From Deltaproteobacteria bacterium (GTDB taxonomy: Bacteria; Myxococcota_A; UBA9042; PHBI01), in NCBI GenBank assembly GCA_011526585.1, contig WYBB01000032.1:1-41997 (forward strand): a stretch of DNA of 41,997 nucleotides, given 5' to 3'. The position numbers and the translations under genes were made by a program. Below, piece after piece: positions 28,325 to 37,288 of this stretch. The stretch's first letter is position 1; every line of letters starts with the position of its first letter. Below the pieces are notes generated by a model. That model saw only the letters and a program-made list of their open reading frames with translations, did no database searches and was not told the DNA's origin.

Positions 28325-30898
28325 ATGAGGTCGGTCGCCGCATGCACGGCGCTCGTGTGCGCACTGGGCGCCTGGCTCACGCCGCGCGCCGCGGCCGCGC
28401 CGAGCGAGCTCTGCCCGGGCCAGTGCCAGGGCAGCGCGATCGCCTGCGGCGCATCATCCGACTGCGCCGATGGCGCGGCCTGCCGCTTCGACGACGCCTG
28501 CCTGCCCGGGCTCGCGCGCCTCGTCGCGGCGGTCGTGCCCGAGGGTCCGGGCGGGCTCAACGACCCCGCGCACGGCTGGACCTGTGGCCTCATGACCTGT
28601 CGCCCCGATGCGAGCACGCGCACGCTGGCGTTCCGCAGCGACTACGGGCACGCCGCGGTCGCCTCCAAGGAGCTCGCGCTCGAGCCCGGCAAGCGCTACC
28701 TCGTCGTCGCGGAGATGCGCGCCGACCCGCGGAGCTGGGGTTGGTTCGACGTCAGCGCCCAGGGCGTGGTCTCCGTCGATGCGCAAGGGGTCAGCGCCGC
28801 CTCCGAGCCGGTCGTCGCCGCCGATTGGCGGCGCGTCTGGGCCTTCGTCGAGGTGCCGGCCGCGCACAGCGGAGCGCTCCAGTTCCGCCTCCACGCCGAC
28901 GGCCCCGGCTACGTCGCGATCCGATCGGTGGCCGTGCTCGAGCTCGCCGCCTACGGCACCTTCATGCGCTTGCGCGCGCTCACGCACGCCCGCCCGACGC
29001 GCTTCGAAGCGGCATTCATACTTCGCCACAGCGATGACGGCCCCGGTGCGACCCCCACCGCGTGCACGCTCGATACCCAGGTCCCCGGCCGCGACTGCGT
29101 CGATCCCGCCTTCATGTCGCTCGACGCGCCCGCCGACGCACCGACCCCCTGGCTCGAGATCAGCGCGCTCTTCGGCACCGCCCCGCAAGGCTCCCGCTTC
29201 ACCACCTCCTGGCGTCTGGTCGACCCCGCCGACGGCGCCCCGATCGAAGGCGCCACCGTCGAGGTCGCGATCGCCACGGCGCCCACCGACGCCGACGCGA
29301 TCGTCTGGTCCGAGACCCGCGCGCTCTCCGGCGACCGCTTCGCGCTGGTCCTGCCCGAGGGCGTGCCACCGCCGCCCGAGCTCCTGTCGACGCCCGGCTT
29401 CATCGCCGACAAGATCGCCCGCGACCGCGCGCTCATCACACCCGCCGCGGAGCGTCCCGCGCGCTTCGACGTCGGCGTCACGCTCGCCCCGATCGACGCC
29501 TTCGAGCCGCCCTCCGCGCTCACCGCCGACGGCCTCGAGCTCCTCGCCGCGCTCGGCGCGAGCCGCGCCTCCTTCTTCGGCGCGTCTCCGAGCGCGGACG
29601 AGCGCGCCGCCGCCCGCGCGCGCGCGCTCCATCACCGCGTCGTCGATCTCTCCGCGCTCGTCGCCACGCTCGGCGCCACGCCGCACGACCTCGATCTCGC
29701 CGCGCTCGAGGTGACGCTCGGCGCCGCACTCGCCGATCCGACCTGGGCCCGCGCGCTCGACACGCCCCCTGGCGACGACGGCCCGCCACCGATCGTGCTC
29801 CTCGGCGCCCTGCGCTCCGGCTTGCCGCTGACCGGTCCACTCTATCGCGAGCGCTTCCGCACCTGGCTCGCCGCGGCGGGCGTCACCCCCGTCGAGCTCG
29901 GCCTCACGGCGCTCTCCGAAGCGCTGCCGCTCGAAGACATCACCTCCGCCGACGTGCCCGCGCTGCGCCCCGACCCCGCCGCCGACCCGGCCGCCGCCCG
30001 CCGCTTCGCCTACGCCATGCGCTTCTGGAGCGAAGCGACGGCCGAAGTCCACGCGCTCCTCACGCGGCTCGTGCGCGAGCGCTTCGGCGCGCTCACCGTC
30101 ACCGCCAACATCGGCACGCCCCACTCCCCCCGCGACGAGGGCCTCGCCGACACCGCCTCGGGCGCCGATCACCAGGCGCTCCTCGCGCGCCGCGCGCTCT
30201 CGGGTCTCCTCGCCGAGGCCTTCTTCGCCGAGCGCGACGACTGTCACGCCTGGCAGGCCGGCGCCCTCGCCGACTGGCTGGCCGGCGTCAGCGCGCCCTG
30301 GCGCGAAGCCGCCCAGGCCCGCTCGGAGGAGTTCGTGCTCGGCGCCTACCTGCACGCCGCGCGCGGCGACTCCGGGGCCCGGCTGCTCGAGCTCGCGGCC
30401 CGCGGCCTCACCTGGTTCCAGCACCACGCCTACGGTCCCCACGACATCGTCGCCGGCGACGCCGCCCACGGCGGGCTCGGCCAACGCTCGCTCCCATGGC
30501 TCGAGCGCGTGCGCGACGGCAACACCCTGCTCGCCCGCGCCGAGGCCCACCTCCACGGCGCGCGGCGCGCACCCGCGCGCATCGTGATGCTCGCCTCGCA
30601 GAGCGACGCCCTCTGGACCGACCTGCCCGCGCTCACCTCCGAAGAGCTCGGCTGGCACATCGCGCTCTCGCAGTCGCACCACGCGATCGACTTCATGCTC
30701 GAGGACGAGATCGCGCAGGGGCTGCTCGACCACCCGCTCATCGAGCGCAACGTGCTCATCGTCACGCGCAAGCACGTGTCACGGCGCGCCTGGAGCGCCA
30801 TCGAGCGCTGGGTCGAGAGCGGCGGCACGCTGATCCTCGGCGGCGAGCTGGCGACCCATGACGAGCACGGTGTGCTCGACCAGGCGCGCGCCGAGTAG
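28325..30898 (+). CDS. Secreted glycosidase-like protein, ends at an in-frame TAG
   Basis: An 857-residue product from the ATG at 28325, which gives a good signal peptide (MRSVAACTALVCALGAWLTP, then AAAA); GTG starts at 28295 and 28310 are alternatives. A Cys-rich stretch follows (about 27-65), then beta-sandwich regions. Residues about 400-740 look like a (beta/alpha)8 barrel with a motif resembling RFAYAMRFWSEA and VTANIGTP, and about 755-857 resemble the amidotransferase-like trimerisation domain of GH42-type beta-galactosidases (LSQSHHAIDFMLEDE, ERWVESGGTLILGG). The family call is tentative. The TAG at 30896-30898 cuts this last domain; the same frame stays open to 31663, so the gene appears broken or misread here. 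Confidence 0.7.
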   Translation: MRSVAACTALVCALGAWLTPRAAAAPSELCPGQCQGSAIACGASSDCADGAACRFDDACLPGLARLVAAVVPEGPGGLNDPAHGWTCGLMTCRPDASTRTLAFRSDYGHAAVASKELALEPGKRYLVVAEMRADPRSWGWFDVSAQGVVSVDAQGVSAASEPVVAADWRRVWAFVEVPAAHSGALQFRLHADGPGYVAIRSVAVLELAAYGTFMRLRALTHARPTRFEAAFILRHSDDGPGATPTACTLDTQVPGRDCVDPAFMSLDAPADAPTPWLEISALFGTAPQGSRFTTSWRLVDPADGAPIEGATVEVAIATAPTDADAIVWSETRALSGDRFALVLPEGVPPPPELLSTPGFIADKIARDRALITPAAERPARFDVGVTLAPIDAFEPPSALTADGLELLAALGASRASFFGASPSADERAAARARALHHRVVDLSALVATLGATPHDLDLAALEVTLGAALADPTWARALDTPPGDDGPPPIVLLGALRSGLPLTGPLYRERFRTWLAAAGVTPVELGLTALSEALPLEDITSADVPALRPDPAADPAAARRFAYAMRFWSEATAEVHALLTRLVRERFGALTVTANIGTPHSPRDEGLADTASGADHQALLARRALSGLLAEAFFAERDDCHAWQAGALADWLAGVSAPWREAAQARSEEFVLGAYLHAARGDSGARLLELAARGLTWFQHHAYGPHDIVAGDAAHGGLGQRSLPWLERVRDGNTLLARAEAHLHGARRAPARIVMLASQSDALWTDLPALTSEELGWHIALSQSHHAIDFMLEDEIAQGLLDHPLIERNVLIVTRKHVSRRAWSAIERWVESGGTLILGGELATHDEHGVLDQARAE

Positions 30899-31663
30899 CA
30901 GCTCTTCGTCGCCCGCGACGGCGCCGGCGGCGGCAATGACGCGATCCGCTGGGCGACGGCGCGCGGGCCCGCGAGCTTCGCCTACCGCGGCCCCTGGCGC
31001 GAGCTGCTCTCGGTCGCCGCCACGCCGATCGCGGTGAGCGACGACGAGCGCGTCGTCGCCTTGCGCATCCCACGAGGCGCCGGTCGCGTCTACGCCATCG
31101 GCCTCGCTCTGGGCGAGCACTTCCGCGCGCCCGAGGTCGCCTGCGACGCCACGAAACCGGCCGAGCTCGGCGCCTACCCCAGCGGCTTCTCCGCGGTCGT
31201 GCGCGACGTCGTGCGCGATCTCGTCGCCAGCTCCGGCGTCGAGCCACCGGTGCGCTCGCAGAGCGCGACCGTCGCGCTGCACCGCCTGACGAGCCCCGAC
31301 GGGGCGCCGCTGGTCCTCGCCATCCCGCACGGCGCGGAGCCGATCCCGCTCGCCTTCAGCGCGCCCGAGCTCGTGCGCTGCGAGGTCGTGCGCGACGCGC
31401 TCGACGACGCACCCCTGCCGCTGACCTTCGGCACGCTCGTCACCACGATCGCGGCGCCGACCCTCTTCACCTGGCGCGCCGAGGATTGTCGCGGCATGAG
31501 CGTCGCCGAGCCCGCGCCCGAGATCGTCGAGCCCACGCCCAGCGCACGCGACGATCAGGGATGCGACGCCGGCCATGCCGGCGGTGCGTCAGCCTGGTTC
31601 CTGGCGCTCGCCCTCGCCTTCCTTCACGTCACAGGTCGTGCTGCGCGATCCCCTCGCGCTTGA
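30899..31663 (+). pseudogene. Severed C-terminal part with MYXO-CTERM-like tail
   Basis: The 254 codons after the TAG continue in the same frame with the same codon bias and complete the amidotransferase-like domain (QLFVARDGAGGG, VVALRIPRGAGRVYAIGL). The end is a Cys (QGCDAG), a hydrophobic helix (ASAWFLALALAFLHV) and an Arg-rich tail (TGRAARSPRA). That order resembles the MYXO-CTERM anchor/sorting signal of Myxococcota, so the undamaged protein of about 1111 residues was probably cell-envelope anchored. One base change (for example CAG to TAG) explains the break; a sequencing error is possible. A GTG at 31034 has no evident ribosome site. The last 35 nt overlap the convergent lipoprotein gene. 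Confidence 0.65.
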
Positions 31664-32069
31664 GCACGACGTGCTTGGACACCAGCACGAAGTCCGAAGG
31701 CTTCTCGACGACCGAGGCCTCCTCCGCGGTGACCTGCACGAAGACCTGATCGTTGGGCGTCGTCGCCTCGAGCGTGCCGACGCGCGTCTCGGGATCGTAG
31801 GCGAGGCGACCGGCGCGGATCGGCTGCCCGTCGACCGGGGTGATCCACACGATGAACGCCTTCTTGCCCTTGTCGTGGCGCTCGGGCGGCGGCAGGTTGA
31901 CCAGCTCGACCGCGACGAGGTTCACGTCCTCGGAGTGCGGCTTGATCGTGATGACGCCGTCGACGCCGACCGAGCGATCGGTACCGCGCACGGTGTACTG
32001 CGTGTTGTGGGCGCACGCGGGCAGCGCGCCCGACAGAGCGATGATTCCGGCGACGAGATGTTGGCGCAT
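31629..32069 (-). CDS. Small lipoprotein of unknown function
   Basis: A 146-residue protein. The ATG is preceded by a strong purine-rich site (three overlapping GGAG units, spacing 3-4 nt). The signal peptide ends in ALPAC19, a good lipobox. The mature part is a beta-rich domain of about 125 residues with no Cys after the lipobox, containing VDGVITIKPH, VELVNLPPPERHDKGKKA and FVQVTAEE. I do not recognise the family, though the pattern is of a small beta-sandwich. It overlaps 35 nt with the broken glycosidase-like gene at its 3' end and lies 76 nt downstream of the Nei gene on the same strand. Confidence 0.8.
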   Translation of the reverse strand: MRQHLVAGIIALSGALPACAHNTQYTVRGTDRSVGVDGVITIKPHSEDVNLVAVELVNLPPPERHDKGKKAFIVWITPVDGQPIRAGRLAYDPETRVGTLEATTPNDQVFVQVTAEEASVVEKPSDFVLVSKHVVLKREGIAQHDL

Positions 32070-32145
32070 GGGCCTCCTCCTCCTGCGCTTCTAGGCCGGT
32101 CCCGCGACACGCGCCAATTTTTCGCTCGCCCGCCTCGACCGGGCA

Positions 32146-32946
32146 TCAACGCTGACAGGTGCCGCACCAGTAGGTCATGCGCGCGTGCTCTCCCTGCAGG
32201 CGGCTCGCGACCATCGTGCCGCACCGCCGACAAGGCCGCCCGGCGCGGCGATAGACCCAGTGGCGCGCCTCGCCGTGCACGAGGCCCGCGGCGCGCCCGG
32301 TGGTCGTGCGCCAGCCGCCGCGCGCGAGGTTGTCGCGCATGAGCGCCAGCGCGAGGCGATAGACCTCGGCGAGCACCTCGTCCGCGATCGTGTCGCTCGC
32401 GCGCCAGGGATCGAGGCCGGCGAGGAACAGCGTCTCGCACTTGTAGACGTTGCCGATCCCGCTGGCGATCCCCTGATCGAGCAGGAGCTCGCCGAGCGCT
32501 CGCCCGCCCCGCCCGCGCGCACGCGCCACGATGAGCTCGAGGTCGACCGCTTCGGACGGCCCGGCGAGCAGATCGGGCCCGAGGCGCGCGACCCGCCAGG
32601 GCCGCCCGTGACCGAGCTCCACCTCCTTGGCGTCGAAGCACACGAAGAGCCAGCGCCCGGTCGCGATCACCAGGCGTCGCGCCGCCGCCGGGCGCGCCCA
32701 TGACTCCCCGGCGCGGTAGCGGTGCCAGCTCCCCTTCATGCCAAGGTGCACCCGCACGAAGCGCTCACCGTCCCGGGCGGCGAGCCGCACGATCAGGTGT
32801 TTTCCCACCGCCTCGCACCCCGTCGCGATCGCATCGCACGCCCACCCCACCGCCGCCTTGTCGACCTCGAGCAAGACCACCCGCTGCCCGACCAGCTCGG
32901 GGCTCAGGGCGCGCGCGACCGCGTGGATGGTATCGCCCTCGGGCAC
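32146..32946 (-). CDS. nei: Nei-type DNA glycosylase/AP lyase (endonuclease VIII family)
   Basis: A 266-residue base-excision repair enzyme. The frame is open for 156 codons upstream, but the start must be the GTG at 32946: it yields (M)PEGDTIHAVAR, and the family needs Pro2 as N-terminal nucleophile with Glu3 next to it. PEGD rather than PELP places it in the Nei rather than Fpg branch. VGKHLIVR (about residue 56-63) holds the beta-hairpin Lys. The helix-two-turn-helix region (LLDQGIASGIGNVYKCE) is intact, and the C-terminus has a four-Cys zinc finger (CRRC, then CGTC). It removes oxidised pyrimidines and cleaves the abasic site. It is divergent from the Cys-repeat lipoprotein gene. Confidence 0.92.
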   Translation of the reverse strand: MPEGDTIHAVARALSPELVGQRVVLLEVDKAAVGWACDAIATGCEAVGKHLIVRLAARDGERFVRVHLGMKGSWHRYRAGESWARPAAARRLVIATGRWLFVCFDAKEVELGHGRPWRVARLGPDLLAGPSEAVDLELIVARARGRGGRALGELLLDQGIASGIGNVYKCETLFLAGLDPWRASDTIADEVLAEVYRLALALMRDNLARGGWRTTTGRAAGLVHGEARHWVYRRAGRPCRRCGTMVASRLQGEHARMTYWCGTCQR

Positions 32947-33004
32947 CTGTCTCGGCTCGCTCCCGCGGCGATCTGGCGCCGCCTCGCTCGGCATCGATTC
33001 CTGC

Positions 33005-33031
33005 TTTACATGCCCCGGCCGCTTCCATAAA
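33005..33031 (+). promoter_or_regulatory. Weak candidate promoter of the Cys-repeat lipoprotein gene
   Basis: TTTACA (33005-33010) and CATAAA (33026-33031) are 15 nt apart, shorter than ideal, about 31 nt before the ATG. The stretch is AT-rich compared with its surroundings. Confidence 0.3.
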
Positions 33032-33061
33032 GTCCCGCGCCCTTTCACCCCCGGAGGCGCG

Positions 33062-35908
33062 ATGGCTCGGCCGCCTTTACCCGGGAGCGAGCCACGGATC
33101 GTCGTATCCGTTGCATCCGCTCGTCGTCGTTGGTTCGTATTCTGCGCGTCGCTCTGCCTCGCCGCCGCCTGCACCGAGGAGGGCGGGCAGCTCGCCCAGG
33201 TCGACACGCCCGACCAGCTCGTCGACCCATGCCCGCCCGACATCGACGCGTGCTCGGACGAAGGCGCCTCACGCTGCGTCGACGGCGGCAAGCTCGCCAC
33301 CTGCCGTGAGCTCACGCGCGGCTGCCTCGGCTGGAGCGAGCCGCAGGCCTGCCCCCTCAACCAGGCCTGCCAGGCCGACGCCTGCGTGCTCGCCTGCCCG
33401 GCCGCCGCGTGCACCGTCCCCGAAGCGCGCCGCTGCGCCTCCGCCGACGCCCGCCAGGTCGAGCGCTGCGCCGACGGCGACGGCGACGGCTGCCTCGAAT
33501 GGGTCGCTGCCGCCCGCTGCGGCGACGATCAGGTCTGCAGCCTGGGCGGTTGCGCCGACGCCTGCGCCGACGAGTGTGCCGGCGACGCACGCCGCTGCGA
33601 GCAGGGCGCCGTCGTCGCGTGCGCCGATCACGACGCCGACGGCTGCCGCGAGTGGGGCGGCGCGAGCCCCTGCCCTTCCGCATGCGCGCTCGGCGTCTGC
33701 GTCGAGACCTGCCGCGACGAGTGCGGCGCCGTCGGGCTCACGCGCTGTGACGGCCCCGCGGTCGCGACCTGCCAGCGCGACGTCGCCGGCTGCCTCGTCT
33801 GGGGCCCACCGGACGCGTGCCCGGCCGGCGCGAGCTGCTCGCTCGGGGCCTGCGCCGAGACCTGCGTCGACGAGTGCGTCGCCGGCGCGCCGAGCTGCGA
33901 GGCCGGCGGCGTCGTGCGCTGCGGCGAGCACGACGGCGACCCCTGCCTCGACCGCGCCCTGCCCGTGGCCTGCTCCGACGGACAGAGCTGTAGCGGCGGC
34001 GCGTGCGGCACCGGCTGCTCCGACGAGTGCACCACCGAGGGCGCGCGCGCGTGCGACGCGATCGGGCGCGCGGTGCGCGAGTGTCGCCGCCACGACGCCG
34101 ACCCGTGCCTCGAGTGGGTGGTGATCGCGACCTGTGCGGGCGATGACACCTGCTCGAACGGGGTCTGCGCCGGCGAGTGCGTCGACGAGTGCGCGCCGGG
34201 CGAGGCGCGTTGCGAGGCCGGCAGCACGACCCGCGTCGAGACCTGCGGCGACGGCGACGTCGATCCCTGCCGCGAGTGGGTGCACGGCGAGGACTGCGCC
34301 GCGAGCGCGCGCGTGTGCGCGGCCGGCGCGTGCGCCGACGGCTGCACCGACGAGTGCGACGCGGCCACCTGTCAGGGCGACGCCGTCGTTCCCTGTGGCG
34401 AGTTCGACGGCGACGCCTGCCGCGATCGCGGCACCGCCATCGCGTGCGAGGCCGGCCAACGCTGCGTCGCCGGCACGTGCGAGGCGGCGCCGGCGCCGAC
34501 CGGCGTCAAGATCGCCGAGGTGCTCTACCAGTCCGAGGGCGCCGACGACGACGTCTTCATCGAGCTCGGCGGCCCGCCCCACACCTCGCTCGCCGGCTTC
34601 ACCCTGGTCGCCGTCAACGGCGCCGACGGCGGCGAATACGCCCGCCTCGCGCTCGGCGGCAGCCTCGACGGAGCGGGGCGCTTCGTCATCGCCCACCCGC
34701 TCGCCAGTCCGCACATCGCCGACTGGGCCGACCTCACGTCGCCCTTCGCCGATCTCCAGAACGGCCCCGACAACCTCGTGCTGCGCTGGGGCGCCGACAC
34801 GGTCGACGCGCTCGGCTACGGCGCCTTTTCCGCCGGCGACCACTTCCTCGGCGAGTCCCGCCCCGCGCCCGCCGCGGACAACGGCGTGAGCCTCGCTCGC
34901 GTCGGCGCCCTCATGGACACCGACGACAACGCCGCCGACTTCACGACGAGCCCGGCACCGACGCCCGGCCGCCCCTTCGAGGCCGCGACCCGCCCGCGCG
35001 CCCACGGCGATCTGATCGTCACCGAGCTGATGATCGATCCGAGCGCGCGCCCCGACACGCAGGGCGAGTGGTTCGAGCTCCTGAACCCGACCCCCTCGAC
35101 CTGGGATCTCGCCGGCTGCATCGTCGAGAGCGACCCGAGTGAGCGCCACACCCTCGCCGCCTCCATCCTCGTCGGCCCGGGCGAGCATGTCGTCTTCGCC
35201 CGCTCCGCCGAGCCCGGCTTCGCTCCCGACCACGTGCTCTCCGGCATCACCCTCGCCAACGACGAGGACGCGCTCGCGCTCATCTGCGACGACGAGTTCA
35301 TCGATCTGGTCGTCTGGGAGCGCGCCCCGACCGGCGCCAGCCTGAGCCTCGACCCCACCTTCACCGACCCCGACGAAAACGACGACGTCGCCGCCTGGTG
35401 CCCCGCCCCCGTCGAGGCCGCCGCCGGCCAGGACGCCGGCACCCCCGGTGCGCCCAACCCGCCCTGCCCCGACCGCGGCGGCACCTACGAGGCGGTCGCG
35501 CTCGACTCCGAGTGGGGCAGCTGCGACGCGAGCAGCGACTGGCACTACCTCACCTTCGAGGGCGCCCCACGCGCCACCGGCCCCGCGACCCTCACCTTCC
35601 AGTGGTGGTCCGTCCTGTGCGAGCTCTACGCCGACGCCGCCACCATCGAAGTGCAGCTCGCTGACGGCGCGAGCTGGACCACCGTCGGCGACGCCGCGCT
35701 CACCGACGAGGCCCTCTCCTGCGAATGGCGCGACGAGGTCCTCGCCCTTCACCGGAGCGACATCGACGCCGCACGCTCCTCCGCCGGCCGCATCGAAGCG
35801 CGCTTCCGCATCACCTCCGGCTGTCCGCTCGGCGTCTCCTGCGGTCTCCTCGGCCTCACCCTGCCGAGCGACTGCGCCCGCGTCTTCACCCTCACCTACC
35901 CCTATTGA
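33062..35908 (+). CDS. Lipoprotein with eight Cys-rich repeats and two lamin-tail domains
   Basis: A 948-residue protein. The ATG at 33062 has GGAGG at 33053-33057, and the frame upstream overlaps the divergent nei gene, so this start is preferred. The signal peptide is followed by a lipobox-like LAAAC37. Residues about 62-478 hold eight repeats of 45-56 residues, each with about eight Cys and a core like DEC...C...C...DxDxCxxW...C...C..GxC...C. Two lamin-tail (LTD) domains follow at about 481-570 (KIAEVLYQ, DVFIELGG) and 648-760 (VTELMIDP, GEWFELLN). Residues 810-948 are a Cys-containing beta domain. LTD domains occur in secreted bacterial surface proteins and nucleases; no nuclease motif is seen. 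A surface structural or binding role is inferred. Confidence 0.88.
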   Translation: MARPPLPGSEPRIVVSVASARRRWFVFCASLCLAAACTEEGGQLAQVDTPDQLVDPCPPDIDACSDEGASRCVDGGKLATCRELTRGCLGWSEPQACPLNQACQADACVLACPAAACTVPEARRCASADARQVERCADGDGDGCLEWVAAARCGDDQVCSLGGCADACADECAGDARRCEQGAVVACADHDADGCREWGGASPCPSACALGVCVETCRDECGAVGLTRCDGPAVATCQRDVAGCLVWGPPDACPAGASCSLGACAETCVDECVAGAPSCEAGGVVRCGEHDGDPCLDRALPVACSDGQSCSGGACGTGCSDECTTEGARACDAIGRAVRECRRHDADPCLEWVVIATCAGDDTCSNGVCAGECVDECAPGEARCEAGSTTRVETCGDGDVDPCREWVHGEDCAASARVCAAGACADGCTDECDAATCQGDAVVPCGEFDGDACRDRGTAIACEAGQRCVAGTCEAAPAPTGVKIAEVLYQSEGADDDVFIELGGPPHTSLAGFTLVAVNGADGGEYARLALGGSLDGAGRFVIAHPLASPHIADWADLTSPFADLQNGPDNLVLRWGADTVDALGYGAFSAGDHFLGESRPAPAADNGVSLARVGALMDTDDNAADFTTSPAPTPGRPFEAATRPRAHGDLIVTELMIDPSARPDTQGEWFELLNPTPSTWDLAGCIVESDPSERHTLAASILVGPGEHVVFARSAEPGFAPDHVLSGITLANDEDALALICDDEFIDLVVWERAPTGASLSLDPTFTDPDENDDVAAWCPAPVEAAAGQDAGTPGAPNPPCPDRGGTYEAVALDSEWGSCDASSDWHYLTFEGAPRATGPATLTFQWWSVLCELYADAATIEVQLADGASWTTVGDAALTDEALSCEWRDEVLALHRSDIDAARSSAGRIEARFRITSGCPLGVSCGLLGLTLPSDCARVFTLTYPY

Positions 35909-35910
35909 TT

Positions 35911-36006
35911 CCCACACCCACACCCGCACCCGCACCCGTGCCCGTGCCCGTGCCCGTGCCCGCACCCTCACCCGTGCCCGTACCCGCACCCGCACCCGCA
36001 CCCGCA
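35911..36006. repeat. Hexanucleotide tandem repeat, 16 units
   Basis: Sixteen 6-bp units of the form CCC(G/A/T)(C/T)(A/G): mostly CCCGCA and CCCGTG, with two CCCACA, one CCCTCA and one CCCGTA. It begins 2 nt after the stop of the preceding gene and ends 48 nt before the next ATG. Units of the same kind cluster, as expected for slippage. Confidence 0.9.
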
Positions 36007-36054
36007 CCTCCTCCGATTTGCATCGTCACCATCACCCCTCTACGTTCCGGCCCC

Positions 36055-37278
36055 ATGATCGTCTCACGCCCGCTCGCCATCGCCTCGTCCCTCATCCTCG
36101 CCACCTGCGGTGACTCCGGCACGAGCGCCGACACGAGCACGCCCGACGCCGACGTCACCAATGGCGAGGTCCAGTCCGACGTCGACGCCGAGACCTCACC
36201 CCTGTGCTGCCCGATCGCCGCCGAGCCGAGCTGTGACTGCTTCGAGGTCGGCGGCAGCGGCGACAACGGCTGCTACGCGATCTGCGACGCGATCCCCGTC
36301 GGCTGGACCCGCACCATCGACGAAAACGGCTGCCCGATCTGGACCGGCGGTGAGCCCGGCTCCTGCCTGCCCCACCTCGACGCCGAGGTCAGCGACGACA
36401 CCGAGACCAGCGACGACACCTCCACACCCGACACCTCCGACACCACCCCGGGCGACACCCCCGACGGCGACGTCGGCCCCCCACCCGAAGATCCCCTCGG
36501 CCTGCGCTTCACCCTCTCCGGCTCGGTCCAGATCGTCGAGACCTACTCCTCGGGCGCCGGCGAGCCGGTCGGCTCCTGGATCTTCGTCGACCTCCGCGAC
36601 GCCCCCTTGCCGCTGCCCTACCTCGCCCGCGCCGAAGACGACGCCTGCAAGGTCTGGACGCTCTCCGACACCCCCTGCGACCCCTCCTGCGAGCCCGGCC
36701 AGCTCTGCGACGCCACCGGCACCTGTCGCGACTACCCCTCCTCCGTCACCGCCGGCCAGCTCCTCTTCGAGGGCCTCGCCACCTCGATCACCGCCCACCC
36801 CACCGAGCTCGGCGGCTACACCTTCATCCCCGAGCCGCCCGCCGACCTCTTCGCCGCGGGCGCCGCCATCACCGTCGCCGCCGAGGGCAGCGCCTCGCAC
36901 GACCGCTTCACCGCCGGCGTCACCGGCGTCGCCGATCTCGCCATCGAGGGCACCGGCCTCGTCGAGCTCGTCGACGGCCAGCCGACGACCCTGACCTGGG
37001 CTCCCGCCGGCGACGACTCCATCGTCGAGGTCGTGCTCCAGCTCGGCTGGCACGGCGCCCCGGCGACCGGCGTCATCGTCTGCCGCGCCCCCGACAGCGC
37101 CGGCGAGATCGTCATCTCCCCCGACGTCATCGCGCCGTTCCCCTACTTCACCTTCGGCCTCTTCCAGGTGCCCTCCTGGATCGAGCGCCTCACGCGCACG
37201 CTCATCCCGACCGACGGCGGCCCGCTCGAGATCACCGCCTCGAGCCGCGTCAACCTCGGCGTCACCCACAGCCCGTGA
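36055..37278 (+). CDS. Lipoprotein with Cys-rich and Asp/Thr-rich linker regions
   Basis: A 407-residue protein. The ATG at 36055 gives MIVSRPLAIASSLILATC18 with a good lipobox; the open frame upstream runs through the tandem repeat and is not coding. Residues 45-105 are Cys-rich (CCPIAAEPSCDCFEV, then further Cys). An acidic linker follows (110-145, DTETSDDTSTPDTSDTT), typical of a flexible stalk on surface proteins. The remainder is beta-rich, with a short EGF/dickkopf-like Cys cluster (CDPSCEPGQLCDATGTC) near 210-225. I recognise no enzymatic motif. It converges on the kinase-like gene with a 10-nt gap. Confidence 0.8.
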   Translation: MIVSRPLAIASSLILATCGDSGTSADTSTPDADVTNGEVQSDVDAETSPLCCPIAAEPSCDCFEVGGSGDNGCYAICDAIPVGWTRTIDENGCPIWTGGEPGSCLPHLDAEVSDDTETSDDTSTPDTSDTTPGDTPDGDVGPPPEDPLGLRFTLSGSVQIVETYSSGAGEPVGSWIFVDLRDAPLPLPYLARAEDDACKVWTLSDTPCDPSCEPGQLCDATGTCRDYPSSVTAGQLLFEGLATSITAHPTELGGYTFIPEPPADLFAAGAAITVAAEGSASHDRFTAGVTGVADLAIEGTGLVELVDGQPTTLTWAPAGDDSIVEVVLQLGWHGAPATGVIVCRAPDSAGEIVISPDVIAPFPYFTFGLFQVPSWIERLTRTLIPTDGGPLEITASSRVNLGVTHSP

Positions 37279-37288
37279 TCGCGCGCGC

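Noticed and set aside
28454..30775. Minus-strand frame of 773 codons opposite the glycosidase-like gene
   Set aside because: Gly/Arg/Glu-rich shadow; the plus frame has a signal peptide and domain-like sequence.
30896..30904. Programmed readthrough at TAG-CAG-CTC
   Set aside because: Resembles the viral TAG-CAR-YYA context only in part, and no bacterial precedent supports it here; a mutation or base error is simpler.
32947..33414. N-terminal extension of the Nei-type glycosylase (156 extra codons)
   Set aside because: The enzyme needs Pro2 at its N-terminus, so an extension would block catalysis; the extension is also low-complexity and overlaps the divergent gene.
33269..36007. Minus-strand frame of 912 codons opposite the Cys-repeat lipoprotein gene
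   Set aside because: Its N-terminus would be translated microsatellite (Arg-Val and Arg-Ala pairs) and the rest is Ala/Gly-rich with no motif; the plus frame has regular Cys repeats and LTD domains.
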